A stretch of DNA of 64,000 bases. It comes from Guyanagaster necrorhizus. Lineage: Eukaryota > Basidiomycota > Agaricomycetes > Agaricales > Physalacriaceae. The notes beneath the pieces were generated by a model. That model was not told the DNA's origin, searched no databases, and saw nothing but the letters and a program-made list of their open reading frames with translations. Position numbers and translations under genes: made by a program. Location: positions 1,686,032 to 1,750,031 of the forward strand of contig NW_025064884.1 in NCBI RefSeq assembly GCF_019112545.1, read 5' to 3'. Of this stretch, positions 35,665-46,959 are shown in pieces (position 1 is the stretch's first letter; every line of letters begins with the position of its first letter).

Positions 35665-38548
35665 ATGATAATCACATCATAGCCATTAGAGTCTAGTAGT
35701 CTAGTGATCATATTGATGGAGATATGCATTTATAGTGAGGAAGGAATCTTATTTGGGTGAAGGAGTGTAGCTTGAGCTTGAGTTGTCAACTTTGTTCATT
35801 GGCATGTTTTGCATCCTTTTACATATTTCTTGGTGTCCTGCCCTATCTTTAGCCACCAATATTTTCTCAGTATCAGTTCTTTTGTTTTTGCAATGCAAGA
35901 GTGTCCCATAGTGATATGGTCATAGTGTGCAGCAATGATGTCCCCTCATAATGCCTGATCTTAGAGAATATAAATCTGTCTATTATAATAAATAAGACTC
36001 TCTTTTCTAATTAACCTTCATTTATAGTTTAATGATAGTGTGATGCATTGGTCTCACAGACCAGTCTGGCAAGTTGCACTCTTGACTCATTTGTGTATCT
36101 CCTTCTCTGTTAGTATAAGCATTGCTCAGAAATGTTCAGGCTTCAGCAATATAATCTTCTTGTTGTCATCTTCTTCTTGATTATAGTCTGATTACTGACT
36201 AAGGAGATCTGCCTTCTTGCTTATGGCCTCAGCCTTGTAGTGTAGGGTGTACTAATATTCAGATAATTCTATCATCCAACATGCTTGCTGCTAGTTGAGT
36301 TTTTATAGCAGTCAGAAATACTGGAGATTCTGGTGATTGGTTTAGACCTCAAAGGTTTAGACTGCTCCAATCAGATAGTATCACCATTTGGCTAGTGTGA
36401 GCATGATAGCCAATAATTCCTTGTCATAAATTTCATAGTTGCATTCTATAATGGTCAGAGCCTTAGAGAGAAATGCCATCAGTCACTATTTTCCATCTTG
36501 CTCCTGAGACAGTACTGCTTCAATTGCTTCCTTGCTTAAATCAGCTTCCACTCTGAACTTCTCATCCTGTGCTGGTATAGCTAATATCATATCTTCAGCC
36601 AGCCATCTCTTGAGATTCTTGAAGGCTGCTTGCTGAGAGGGTCTTCACATCTATGGTGCATTGATGGTTAACTATATTATAAGCCATACAATCTTGCTAT
36701 AATCTCAGATGAATCAGTGATAGAAGTTTGTGAATCTCAGGAATGATTGTAGTTCCTTCTTCTTTATTGATACTGGCCATTCAGTTACTTCTGTGATTTT
36801 TACTGAATCCATGTGAATGCTCTCTTTGCTGATAATGACCCCAAGATATTCTGTCTCTAATACTCTGAATTCACACTTCTCTGCTTTGAGAAACAATTTG
36901 TGCTTTCACATCAAGTCAAGGACTTGTCAGATCAGATTTTAGTGTTCATCTCATTTCTTTGACATGATGAGAATGTCATCCAGATAAATGGTCATCTTTC
37001 CAGTGGTGATGAGATTCTTGAAAATATTGTTCATCATCTACTGGAAGGTTGTAAGTGAATTGGTGAGGCCAAAAAACATTACTGTCAGCTCAAATAATTC
37101 TTGATTGGTATAGAAAGCTGCTTTCTATTTGTCACCCTTCTTGATCTGTATGTTATTGTATTCCCATCTGATGTCTAGTTTTGTGTAATAGCATGCCCCT
37201 CTCAGTTTGTCCATAAGTTCTGAAATCAATAGAAGGAGGTATCAATTCTTGATCATTATCTCATTTAGTTTTCAGTAGTCCTGAATGGGCCAGAGCTTCC
37301 CATTCTTTTTCTTAATGAAGAAGAAAGAGGATGCTATGGGAGACTTAGAGAGATGAATACATTCACTGGAAAGGTTCTTGTCCAGGAACTTATTAAGTTC
37401 CTGTTGCTCTAGATAACTGAGAGGATATGTCTTGCAGTCAAAATTAGCATTCATGTTTAGAACCAGTTTGATAGCATAATGTCATGGCTTCAGCTCCAGA
37501 AGTTCATTAAAACTCTCTTTACTGAATAGGTCCTGATAGTCTTAGGCCCAATCAGATACTATTTCTTCAAATGTCTTCTCTTCTTTTTCTGCATTGGCCT
37601 TCATGGCTAGATCATTAGCATAATGTGTGGTCCATATATGAGTGGCTCACTCTACATTGATGGCAAGGATGGTCTCTTTATCCTCTATTTCTTCATCCCA
37701 TTGATCCTCAGGATCTTTATCTGGTAATTTGAAGGAGATTTTCCAACAATAACAGTGAGTGAAGGTAATGTGGCCTGTTTTCCAGTTGATCAAAGAGTTA
37801 TGTCAGATCAGCCAGTCATGACTGAGAAAACTTCCTTGGTTCTGAGCTCTGTACCTGCCAGGTTGATCTGTTCTGAATGATCCCTTATAGTGAGTCTTAA
37901 CTCAATGTATTTAGTAATTGAGCCAACTTGATTCTTTGTTCCATTCATATTGTAGATTGGGATAGGAGCAGCTATGGCTTGAGTTGAAAGATTATGCTTA
38001 GTGATAAAAGCATGATTGATAGAGCTTCTGGTGCAGCTGCTGTTGATCAGGGCTGTAACTGCATAGAGGGTGCACATAGTCAGAGTCTTAATTTGAGCCT
38101 TTGTGATCAAGTTCTGTCCAACTGCTTTTTGCTGTTGGATGTACTTTTTTGGGTCTCTGAGTTTGTTGAGCTATTCTAAGGCTTAATAATATTCAGCTGT
38201 TCTCATTCCTTCTACCATTTCATCAATCACTTCTTCTGCTCTAATCCAGTGGACCTAATTCTTAAAAATGGCTTTCATCACTTCTTCATTGTTCATATCC
38301 TTAATAGCTCACCAGAACCATTCTGTGTTGAATGGCTTAAGCCAGCTGGCAGGGGCTGCTCCTTCTGTTTAGCCTGTAGGTGATTGAGTTTTTTGTTTTG
38401 ACAATTCTTTCAGTGGCCTCATGGTTGTTGAATGGATTATATTTGAATGCACACATAATTTAGGCATAACTACAGGAGTACTATTAGTCCATCCATCAGC
38501 TACTAGAGACACACCACTAAGTCCTTTGGCTGATCTAGTGGAATTGCT
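35665..38548 (-). pseudogene. D pol relic, integrase core to protease
   Basis: Continues D's integrase after B. Toward the right come RNase H, RT (about 36,900-37,450) and the protease zone (about 38,000), aligned with C pol on the same strand. CpG is nearly absent, with many TGA stops. Confidence 0.85.
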
Positions 38549-39576
38549 CACTGGTCAGCTTTATCTTTTACTTCCTCTATCTTTGTATTCTTTTCTAATT
38601 CCTCAAGTCTACTGGCTTCCTTCTGCAACTCAGTGATCTGCATCCAGATGTCTTTCCTTGTGTGTTTCTTCTCTGAGCAGTTTTGTGATAAATGTACCTT
38701 CTCTCTACAGTTAAAGCATTTGTTCTTTTTTTTAAGTTAGTTGGTATCCATTGGCTTTTCACTCCTGATATATATAGTGCTGGTGCCTGTCTTCTGGATG
38801 CCATAGCTCAGAGTGGATAAAGGGATGTTGGGTTTGGTGGACCTGTTATTTCTGCTGGATTTATTAGTCATAGGATGATTTAGTTGGTGATCACTCTGCA
38901 GACCCATGTTTGCTGTCTTCTGCCACTGCTATTCCTTATTCATTTTGGTGATGCAGTCTTTTCATATGTCATACACCTTGGGAATGTTGACACTGATGTC
39001 TGAGATCATCTTGATATAGGAGAGAGATACCTCAATTTTGAGCATCTCAATCATCCTTCCTTCATCATCAGTATCATCCTGAATCCCAGCTAGTATTCTG
39101 AGCTGTTCCAGCTTATTGGAGTACTTGCTTGTGATCTTGTCCCTCATGTGGAGCTCCTTCATCTTATTCTTGTGTATTTTCTAGACTGCTAGATCAATGA
39201 ACTTGTCATAGACCATCTTTTTAAAGACTGGCCAGGACAGCAGCCAGAGGTGCAGCCTGGTCATAAAGTAAAAAATGAGGGAGATCAATATCCACCATAT
39301 CTTAGTCTTGTCTTCAAAGTAAGAGGCAGTGAAGGTGACTTTATAAATATTGACTCCAAGATATGCTATGTAAACCTCAAAGTATTGCTCACAGTTGATA
39401 AAAAAGTGATTAATATTGTCTGATGCACTCTTGAAGGGGCAGGGTTTATGGAGAAGGTCAGACTTGTGCTGAATGAGAGCAGTGTCCTAGAGAAGTGCTC
39501 TCATAGGGTTTGGATACTGGTCAAAGAGTGGTTGATTCTATTCCATGAGTGGTCTGAGAAATGAATGGAGCAAGTT
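38549..39576 (-). pseudogene. D gag relic, C-terminal part
   Basis: Contains the CCHC knuckle CFNC...HLSQNC (about 38,720-38,680) and the capsid region. It is cut by element C at AAGTT (39572-39576). The gag sequence on the other side (47,647 on) joins it exactly when C is removed. Confidence 0.85.
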
Positions 39577-40000
39577 TGTTAAGCCCAAGCGTCACGTGAA
39601 CGGATACACGTGATAAACAGATGTTCCTTCGCACTTCGAGGAATCACCTGAGTTCACTTTATATATATCCGAGCGGTGTGACTCAAGGTCAGAAGTAGAC
39701 TCGAGATAGAATGGTATGAATAAACTTTAGCTCGAAGCTGGGGTATACCAGCGAGAGCTGTCGGTCTTAAATACTACATGGGTATCGCTAAGAATATAAC
39801 TACTTATTGTGTCGTTCTGTGTCTATGGTGCCCGTTGCCCTTGGGCGTCACTGTTATACATAAAAAGGTAATTGTGCGTCGTCGAGCGTTGTCGTATCCA
39901 GGCGGTTCAGTTGTGCTTACTAAGCCTTTTCCCGTGGTCTTGTGCTATGACTAAGCATAAATAGGGGTAAAAGAAAAGGGAAAAAAGGAAAATCGTAACA
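39577..40000 (-). repeat. C 3' LTR
   Basis: 424 bp; reads TGTTACG...CTTAACA in sense. No difference from 47218-47641 was noticed. Confidence 0.96.
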
Positions 40001-40013
40001 TTACCCCCTCGTT
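40001..40013 (-). other. C polypurine tract
   Basis: In sense ACGAGGGGGTAA directly before the 3' LTR, the expected primer for plus-strand DNA synthesis. The same tract precedes the 3' LTRs of A, B and H. Confidence 0.85.
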
Positions 40014-40033
40014 AAGACCATCGTCCCGATGGT

Positions 40034-43000
40034 TTAATTAAGGGATAATTCATAATCGTGTATGGCGGTCTCCGCGTTCATATATTTTTCGTTGACCCAT
40101 TGGTTAGATTCGGGCCCGTATCCCTTCCAGCTGACGAGGTAGTCAACTGTTGTGGTCATTCCTCCACCTCTCGCTTTGGTTCGGCGTAATTTGTGGTGTA
40201 GAATCTGATCGATTTCGAAGTGTTCTTCATCGTCGATTAAGTCTGGTGGTGGCGGAGGTGGTCGCTGCTGGTTGGGGAAGGCAGGGGATATGTATGGATT
40301 TAGCAATGTTTCATTGAAGACGTCATGGATCTTCCAAGTTTGTGGTAAGCGTAATTTGTATGCGCTTGATCCGACTGGCTTTATGATGGTAAAGGGTCCT
40401 GTGCGTTTGTCGTCGAGCTTCTTTTTTGGACGCGGTAAATGAAGGTTTGTTGTGTCCAACCATACTTTGTCGTTTGGTTGGTAGACATGACTCGTTCGTC
40501 GGTGTTTGTCATATGTTGTTTTCATTGTTGCCGCGGCTTTCTCCAATGCTGTCTTTGTTTCTTTGTGAATCCTTTCCATGTCGGTTGCGAAAGTTGATGA
40601 CGCCGGTGTGGTTGTACGGAGTCGATTTGTGTGCGTGATATGTGGGTGACGGCCATAGTTAACGAAGAATGGGGTTTTTCCCGTTGCGGAGTGAACGCGG
40701 TTATTGTGCTGAAAGGCCGCGAGGGCAAGCCATTCAGTCCAGTCGTCCTGCCGGTAGTTGATGAAAAGACGTAAGTACTTTTCGATTTCCTGGTTGACGC
40801 GTTCTGTTTGTCCATCCGTTTGTGGGTGATAAGCAGTGGATGCGTTCTGCTTGATGTTCAGGATTCGGTATAAGTCCGTGATGAATTTCGAGACGAATTG
40901 GGGCCCTCTGTCTGAGATGATGACTTGGGGCATTCCGTACTTGGCATACACCTCATCCCGCAGGATTTTGGCCCACCCTTCGGAGTTTAGTTCCGTGGAA
41001 CACGAAATCGGAATGATCGCCTTAGAGAACCGGTCGACGATGACCAAGATTGCATCATACCCGTTACATTCGGGTAGTCCGGTGATCATATCGACCGAAA
41101 TGTGCGTCCATGGCATAGAGGGTATTTCGTTGGGATGTAGCGGTGCCGCTCGCGCCTGTGTTGAAGATTTCCCACGTTGACAGGCTTCGCAGGCCTTCAC
41201 ATACGTGGTTATGTCGTTCCCCATTTTTGGCCACCAATATTCTCGTAACACGAGCTCTTTGGTTTTGGCAATGCCCGGGTGTCCTGCCGTTATGTGATCG
41301 TGGCAGGTGGCGATGATTTCGCCGCGCAATTGTTGGTCCCTGGGTACATAGATTCGACCGTCGTAATGGATTAGGCCTCCTTCCCTTGTCATTCCGCGCT
41401 CATGGTTGAGAGAAGGAGCCACCCGTTGGTCCCACTTGTGACTGTCCCGTGTCACGCTCTTGATTCGCTCATGTATCTCCTCCTCCGTTGGCATTATCAT
41501 GGCGCGGAAATGCTCCGGCCTTAATAGCGTTACCCCTTCGTTATCTGTGCCTCCTTGATCGTGATCGGATCGCCGACTTAACAGGTCGGCCTTTTTGTTC
41601 GCCGTTCCTGCCTTGTGATGAAGGGTATATTGGTACTGACTGAGTTCCGTTACCCAGCGGGCTTGTCGCCGATTGAGTTTCTGGGGTTGTCGGAAGTACC
41701 GCAAGTTCTGGTGATCCGTCCAGACTTCAAACACTTCTTCGGCTCCGATAAGGTAGTGCCGCCATTCTTCCAGGGCGAGCATGATGGCGAGCAATTCCTT
41801 GTCATAAATCTCGTAGTTTCGCTCCGTGACGGTTAGGGCCTTGGAGAGAAAAGCTACGGGCCGCCATTTTCTGTCTTGCTCCTGAGAGAGAACAGCCCCT
41901 ATTGCTCCTTCACTTGCATCCGCTTCTACCCTGAACTTCCCTTCCTGGGTTGGGATGGCTAGCACTACATCCTCCGCTAGTCGTCTCTTGAGATCCATAA
42001 AGGCTTCTCGCTGCGAGTGTCCCCAGTTCCAGGGTGCATTGCCCGTCAATTGTGTCATTGGTCGGACAATCTTGCTGTAGTCGCGGATGAACCGTCGGTA
42101 GAAGTTCGTGAACCCAAGGAATGATTGTAATTCCCTTTTTTTGTTGGGTTCCGGCCATTCGGTGACCCCCGCTACTTTTACTGGGTCCATACGAATGCTC
42201 CCTTCGCTAATGATGACCCCGAGATACTCTGTTTCCAGCACCTCGAATTCGCATTTCTCCGCTTTGAGGAATAATTTGTGCTTCCTCATGAGGGATAGTA
42301 CTCGTCGTACTAGGCTACGATGTTCCTCTTTTGTTTTGGACATGATTAAAATGTCGTCGAGGTAAATCGTTACTTTTCCGGTGGAGATGAGATCTTTGAA
42401 GATATCGTTCATCATCCACTGGAAAGTGGCCGGGGAATTTGTGAGTCCGAAGAACATTACCGTTGGTTCGAACAACCCTCGGTTGGTTCGGAATGCGGCC
42501 TTCCACTCGTCCCCCTCTTTGATTCGAACGTTATTGTATCCCCATCGTACGTCAAGTTTCGTGTAATATCTGGCGCCCCGGAGTTTGTCCATTAGCTCTG
42601 AGATCAGGGGTAGTGGGTACCGATTTTTGATCGTCATCTCATTGAGCTTTCGGTAATCTTGGACCGGCCGGAGTTTTCCATCCTTCTTTTTGACGAAGAA
42701 AAAAGGGGATGCCATAGGGGATTTTGAGGGATGGATTCGGCCACTCGATAGGTTCTCGTCCAGGAACTTGTCGAGTTCCTGTTGCTCATGGTGCCCGAGC
42801 GGGTAAGTTTTGCAGTCCAGATTGGCGTTGGCATTCGGGATTAGTTCGATCGCATGGTCCCAAGGTTTTGGGGCCGGTAGCTCATCGAAGCTTTCTTTTT
42901 CGAACAGATCCTTGTAGTCTCTGGCCCACTCGGGTACCATTTCCTCAAATGTCTTCTCCTCTCTTCCTTGATTCGCCTTGGCAGCCAGGTCGTTTGCATG

Positions 43001-44086
43001 ATGGACGGCCCGTATGTGGATCTCTCTTTCAAGATCTACTGCCAATATGGTTTCTCCGTCTTCCATCTCTTCATCCCACCGGTCTTCTGGATCCTCATCT
43101 GGTAGTTCGAATGGTATCTTCCTGCATCGACACCGGGCGAAGGTGATCCGACCGGTTTTCCAGTTGATCAACGGATTGTGGCGAATCAACCAGTCATGGC
43201 CGAGGAAGAGTTCCTTCGTCCCAAGATCCGTTACGGCCAGGTCAATTCGCTCGGAGTGATCTCCGATGGTTAATCTGAGTTCAACGAACTCTGTGATGGA
43301 TCCGGCCTGATTCTTTGTTCCGTCGGCATTATATACAGGTATTGGGGCGGCCGTTGCCCTGGTGGGAAGCTGATGCTTGTCGACGAAAGCTCGATTGATT
43401 GAGCTCCCTGTACAGCCACTATCGATCAGGGCAGTTACCTGATGGGTGGCTCGGGAGGTCAATACTTCGATTTGTCCTTTCGTGGTTAGGTCTCGCCCGG
43501 GGGTTTTGGCTCGCAGAATGTACTTCTTGGGCCCCCGGAGTTCATCCAGCCACTCGAGGGCCTGACATCGTTCGGTCTTTCTGATTCCTTCGATCAGTTC
43601 GTCCACTACTTCTTCGGCCCTTGTCCGGTGGATCCAATTTCGAAGTACGGCTTTTGCCGCTGCTTCGTCTTTGGCCTCCTTGATGGCCCTCCACGTCCAT
43701 TCGGTGTCAAATGGCTTGAGCCATGTGGTGGGACTCTCTGTCCCCGTTCGGCCCGCGGGCGTTTGAGTTTTTCTTTGCGATTCATTGGTGTGTTTGGTGA
43801 ATGACTGGGGTATATTCGAATGCGTAGTAGGCGACATGGATGTAACTACAGGAGCACTATCAGTCCGGCTAGCGGCTGTTACTGACACACCATTAAGTCC
43901 TTTGGCCAGTCCAGTGGAATCGCTCACTGGCTGGCCCCGTCTTTTACTTCCTCGACCTTGGTTTCCTTTCCAAGGTCCTCTTCTTCCTTCTGAAGTTCGG
44001 CGATCTGGGCCCGTATGTCTTCTCGGGTTCGCTTCTTCTTCGGGCAATCTTTTGCCATGTGTCCTTTCTGCCCGCAATTGAAACAC
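40034..44086 (-). CDS. pol: C pol polyprotein (PR-RT-RH-IN-chromodomain)
   Basis: An open frame of 1,350 codons; its first codons overlap gag, so translation is expected by -1 frameshift rather than from its own start (the first codon of the frame is GTG). Protease: ALIDSGCTGSSI at residues 219-230. RT: about 455-630 with the catalytic YLDD at 575-578. RNase H: Asp723, Glu764, Asp791. Integrase: zinc site HITAGH...CEAC at 931-969, and catalytic Asp999, Asp1059, Glu1095 with the typical 35-residue gap. GPF is at 1230-1232. A chromodomain (about 1288-1345, with YLVSWKGYGPESNQWV) ends the protein; in this class it directs integration to modified chromatin. All catalytic residues are present. Confidence 0.95.
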   Translation of the reverse strand: MFQLRAERTHGKRLPEEEANPRRHTGPDRRTSEGRRGPWKGNQGRGSKRRGQPVSDSTGLAKGLNGVSVTAASRTDSAPVVTSMSPTTHSNIPQSFTKHTNESQRKTQTPAGRTGTESPTTWLKPFDTEWTWRAIKEAKDEAAAKAVLRNWIHRTRAEEVVDELIEGIRKTERCQALEWLDELRGPKKYILRAKTPGRDLTTKGQIEVLTSRATHQVTALIDSGCTGSSINRAFVDKHQLPTRATAAPIPVYNADGTKNQAGSITEFVELRLTIGDHSERIDLAVTDLGTKELFLGHDWLIRHNPLINWKTGRITFARCRCRKIPFELPDEDPEDRWDEEMEDGETILAVDLEREIHIRAVHHANDLAAKANQGREEKTFEEMVPEWARDYKDLFEKESFDELPAPKPWDHAIELIPNANANLDCKTYPLGHHEQQELDKFLDENLSSGRIHPSKSPMASPFFFVKKKDGKLRPVQDYRKLNEMTIKNRYPLPLISELMDKLRGARYYTKLDVRWGYNNVRIKEGDEWKAAFRTNRGLFEPTVMFFGLTNSPATFQWMMNDIFKDLISTGKVTIYLDDILIMSKTKEEHRSLVRRVLSLMRKHKLFLKAEKCEFEVLETEYLGVIISEGSIRMDPVKVAGVTEWPEPNKKRELQSFLGFTNFYRRFIRDYSKIVRPMTQLTGNAPWNWGHSQREAFMDLKRRLAEDVVLAIPTQEGKFRVEADASEGAIGAVLSQEQDRKWRPVAFLSKALTVTERNYEIYDKELLAIMLALEEWRHYLIGAEEVFEVWTDHQNLRYFRQPQKLNRRQARWVTELSQYQYTLHHKAGTANKKADLLSRRSDHDQGGTDNEGVTLLRPEHFRAMIMPTEEEIHERIKSVTRDSHKWDQRVAPSLNHERGMTREGGLIHYDGRIYVPRDQQLRGEIIATCHDHITAGHPGIAKTKELVLREYWWPKMGNDITTYVKACEACQRGKSSTQARAAPLHPNEIPSMPWTHISVDMITGLPECNGYDAILVIVDRFSKAIIPISCSTELNSEGWAKILRDEVYAKYGMPQVIISDRGPQFVSKFITDLYRILNIKQNASTAYHPQTDGQTERVNQEIEKYLRLFINYRQDDWTEWLALAAFQHNNRVHSATGKTPFFVNYGRHPHITHTNRLRTTTPASSTFATDMERIHKETKTALEKAAATMKTTYDKHRRTSHVYQPNDKVWLDTTNLHLPRPKKKLDDKRTGPFTIIKPVGSSAYKLRLPQTWKIHDVFNETLLNPYISPAFPNQQRPPPPPPDLIDDEEHFEIDQILHHKLRRTKARGGGMTTTVDYLVSWKGYGPESNQWVNEKYMNAETAIHDYELSLN
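43924..44086 (-). promoter_or_regulatory. gag-pol -1 frameshift zone
   Basis: Gag and pol are both open across these 163 nt, with pol in the -1 frame. I found no canonical X-XXY-YYZ heptamer. The junction next to the gag stop (CAG TGA) is conserved in A, B and D, where pol also continues as VSDST. Confidence 0.6.
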
Positions 44087-46959
44087 TTTCCTTCCTTCTT
44101 CATGCGATCGATGTCCATCGGCTTCCCAGCCCCGGTGTAGGTTGTGCCGGTCCCGGTTTTCTGCGCGCTATATGCTGGGGTGGTGGCGTTTGAGGAGCCC
44201 GAGGTTTTTCCGGCAGTTTGCCCCGGCTTGTTCGGGGTTGGCGGGGTCGGCTTTTTGGAATACTCCTGCAATGTCGTTGCCTCCGCTTTCTGCCTTTGTC
44301 GCTCCTTGTACATCTCGATGATCCTTTCCTTCCATTCGTCGTATCCCACTGGCATCAACATTTTGACGCCCATGGCGGAGATCATCGTGAGGTACGAGGA
44401 GGGGACTCCTCGTTTGAGTGCCTCCACCATCCTTCCGTCGTTTGCCGTGTCTTCCCTGATTCCGGCGAGCTTTGCAAGACGTTCTAGCTCGTCGAAGTAG
44501 TCGGTAGCCGCCTTATCTCCCATCTTGTACTCCTTGATCTTCTGTTTGTGTACCTCCTGTACTGCGGGATCAATGAATTTGTCGTTTAACATCCGCTTGA
44601 AGACCGGCCACGAGGGATACCGATAATGCTCCCTGGTGGTGGATCGGAAGTTCGGGGAAATGAGAATCCACCACGTTTTGGCCTTGTCTTCCAAATAAGA
44701 GGTGGCGAAAGCGACTTTATTCATGTCGGTCCCGATGTACCCGATGTAGACCTCGAAGTACTGTTCACAATCCACCAGAAACCGGTCGATGTCGTCGGAG
44801 ACCCCTTTGAAGGGGCGCGGCTTTCGAAGAAGATCAGGATGACATTGTAAGACGTTTGCATTGTGAGGGAGCGCCCCCATCGGGTTAGGCCATCCGTCGA
44901 ATGGCGGTTGTTTCCATTCCGCGGGTGGTCCGGGGAACGAGTGCAGGGAGTTGTCGTCGGCGATCGGGCTCCCTTTTGGCTCGGTTACCCGGACGATCAC
45001 TCCGTCTCGTACTGTGAACCCGAGGCGGACCGCCTCGGGGTCATCCCGAATGGGGTCCTTCCCACTTGATTCTGCTTGGTCCGGAGGAGGCTGTCCGCCG
45101 AGAAGCCGGCTTCCCCTGCCAGTCCAGGGATTTTCGGTTTGAGCGGCTTGCTTTGCCGGTCGGCTTCTTGCTCGGATGAGTCGTGAAGCCGTGCTTCGGA
45201 TCGACGGGTTGTCGTTGGCCCGGCTTTGGATGGAGGGGGCTACATAAACGGCCCGCCTTGGGGGAATGGGGGGGGTACGCGGCATTGGTGCCGGTACCTT
45301 TGGTTTGTCGGGCCGATATGGAGGTATCGGCATGAGGGGATCTTCTGGGTGTCGGCGCCCGTATTCCCTCCATGCGTATTCCGTTGCGGCATACTGTAGA
45401 ATTTTTTCTTTTTCAGTTCCTACCGCATACCTATATTCGAGTCCCAAGGACGTCGCTCGCCAGCGCTCGTCCTGCCATAAGTAATTTCTGCCCTGCTCGT
45501 ACAACTCCTGGTACTCCCTGCCCCTGGTCCTCTCGATTTCTTCTCGCAGTGCTTCTTCATCTGTGTCTTCTCCCGCTCGCTCTAGCCGTTGCCGATATGG
45601 ATCGTCACTGTCCTCGTCGCTCTCCTCGTCGCCCTCGTCCCCGCTGTCCCCTTCCACGAGGAGGGAACTGGCGGGCTGGTCGTAGATTGACGGTACGAGA
45701 GGACGAAGGGTCATCGGGGACCCTTCCGTTGACCTGGGTGCTGGGCCCTTCTCCTCGGTCGCTGGTCCTGGCGATGGGAGGGCTTCTGAGGCGACTATAG
45801 CGCGTCCCTCCGCGCGCTCTTGTCTCCTCCAGTTCTCGGCTATAGCGGCTGAAGAGTCGCTGGAACTCGGGATCGAGGAACTGCCGAGCGACCCTGCTGC
45901 CCAGGAATCGCTGGAGAGCCCTGTCGGGGACGTGGGCATTGTCAGGAACTCGGAGCCCGTAGGCTCCGAGGACGGAGTCGGCGTCCGACGAGATGGTGTC
46001 GGTTCGGGCGGGGTACTCGAGGTCGACGGTTCGAGGTTCCCCGGTTCTTCCACGTCGGATGGCCTCATTCCAGCTGACGATGCTGGCGGGTCCCGTCCAT
46101 GGGTCGTCTTCTGAGTCGGGCTCCCTGAAAGGGGACCCAGAATCGGTATGGAGCTCATACTCCCTAGGGGAAGCAGACCCCATTCTTTCAATTTCCTCTC
46201 TTCTTCTCTGCGCTCGTCCTTGTCGGTCATACTCTGCTGCCTCGTACTGCTCTCGGGCCTCCTCCCGGACGTAGTCGGCGAGCTCTTCCTGGGTCCGCCT
46301 GCTATTCTCTTCTCGCTCCTGCTCTTGCTGCTGTCTGACCGCTGTATCATAGTCAAAGGGGACGTTAAGGTCCCACCCTGGGAATATCCTCTGAATAATT
46401 CTTCTCGTGGCTGCCCTCCCCCTTTCGCTGGCAGTTTCGGCCTCGGGCTCGCTTCCAACGTGGAGGTGTCGGAATGGGTCGCCTGCTGCGGAGATGGCGA
46501 TATCCGCGTTGTCGTAGTCAGGGTGGATATCCCTTCCTCGCGGATTGTCGACCCCCAACCTACTGACGGATGGGCTGGACCCGGAGTTGGGCTCGGTGGG
46601 GGTCTCGGGGGGGTTCTGGGGGGGGTCGGGACTTTCGCGGGGTCCCGCAGCCATCCGAGCGGCATCAAGGGAGTCCCGAGCACGGTTTCCAATCCCTGAG
46701 GGAATTGGGGAGGCGGGATGCTCGGGGGAACCTGCTGGAGTGGCATAGTCGGAGACCTCGGCGGGCTCCTGAGCGACGTTCGTCGTCCACGGGTTCCGGA
46801 ACCCTGTGAGAGTAGGGTGGCGGTCTCCGATGTGTCGTCGGGGGTGTTCGAGTCCTTCCTCCTCGTGAAGGCTCCTTTGATCCGGGTCGCTATTCCCGGC
46901 TTCTGGTACGGGTCCCCCTTGCGGGAAAAAGGACGTTCTGGCGGAGGGGGGGATGTCAT
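43924..46959 (-). CDS. gag: C gag polyprotein
   Basis: 1,011 codons from ATG to TGA. The retrotransposon capsid domain is at about 716-885 (PFKGVSDD through IIEMYKERQRQ). A CCHC zinc knuckle CFNCGQKGHMAKDC is at 959-972 and a charged tail follows. Residues 1-452 are Ser/Pro/Thr-rich and overlap ORF0 completely, which explains their odd composition; from about 453 gag has the DNA to itself. This is long for a gag. The start codon is conserved in A, B and D. It lies 202 nt after the ORF0 start in a weak context, so leaky scanning or reinitiation is likely. Confidence 0.93.
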   Translation of the reverse strand: MTSPPPPERPFSRKGDPYQKPGIATRIKGAFTRRKDSNTPDDTSETATLLSQGSGTRGRRTSLRSPPRSPTMPLQQVPPSIPPPQFPQGLETVLGTPLMPLGWLRDPAKVPTPPRTPPRPPPSPTPGPAHPSVGWGSTIREEGISTLTTTTRISPSPQQATHSDTSTLEASPRPKLPAKGGGQPREELFRGYSQGGTLTSPLTMIQRSDSSKSRSEKRIAGGPRKSSPTTSGRRPESSTRQQSMTDKDERREEERKLKEWGLLPLGSMSSIPILGPLSGSPTQKTTHGRDPPASSAGMRPSDVEEPGNLEPSTSSTPPEPTPSRRTPTPSSEPTGSEFLTMPTSPTGLSSDSWAAGSLGSSSIPSSSDSSAAIAENWRRQERAEGRAIVASEALPSPGPATEEKGPAPRSTEGSPMTLRPLVPSIYDQPASSLLVEGDSGDEGDEESDEDSDDPYRQRLERAGEDTDEEALREEIERTRGREYQELYEQGRNYLWQDERWRATSLGLEYRYAVGTEKEKILQYAATEYAWREYGRRHPEDPLMPIPPYRPDKPKVPAPMPRTPPIPPRRAVYVAPSIQSRANDNPSIRSTASRLIRARSRPAKQAAQTENPWTGRGSRLLGGQPPPDQAESSGKDPIRDDPEAVRLGFTVRDGVIVRVTEPKGSPIADDNSLHSFPGPPAEWKQPPFDGWPNPMGALPHNANVLQCHPDLLRKPRPFKGVSDDIDRFLVDCEQYFEVYIGYIGTDMNKVAFATSYLEDKAKTWWILISPNFRSTTREHYRYPSWPVFKRMLNDKFIDPAVQEVHKQKIKEYKMGDKAATDYFDELERLAKLAGIREDTANDGRMVEALKRGVPSSYLTMISAMGVKMLMPVGYDEWKERIIEMYKERQRQKAEATTLQEYSKKPTPPTPNKPGQTAGKTSGSSNATTPAYSAQKTGTGTTYTGAGKPMDIDRMKKEGKCFNCGQKGHMAKDCPKKKRTREDIRAQIAELQKEEEDLGKETKVEEVKDGASQ

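Noticed and set aside
36714..39162. Small minus-strand ORFs as separate genes
   Set aside because: They are pieces of D pol and gag between decay stops.
40426..43584. Plus-strand ORFs opposite C pol
   Set aside because: They mirror a well-supported pol frame and show no family features.
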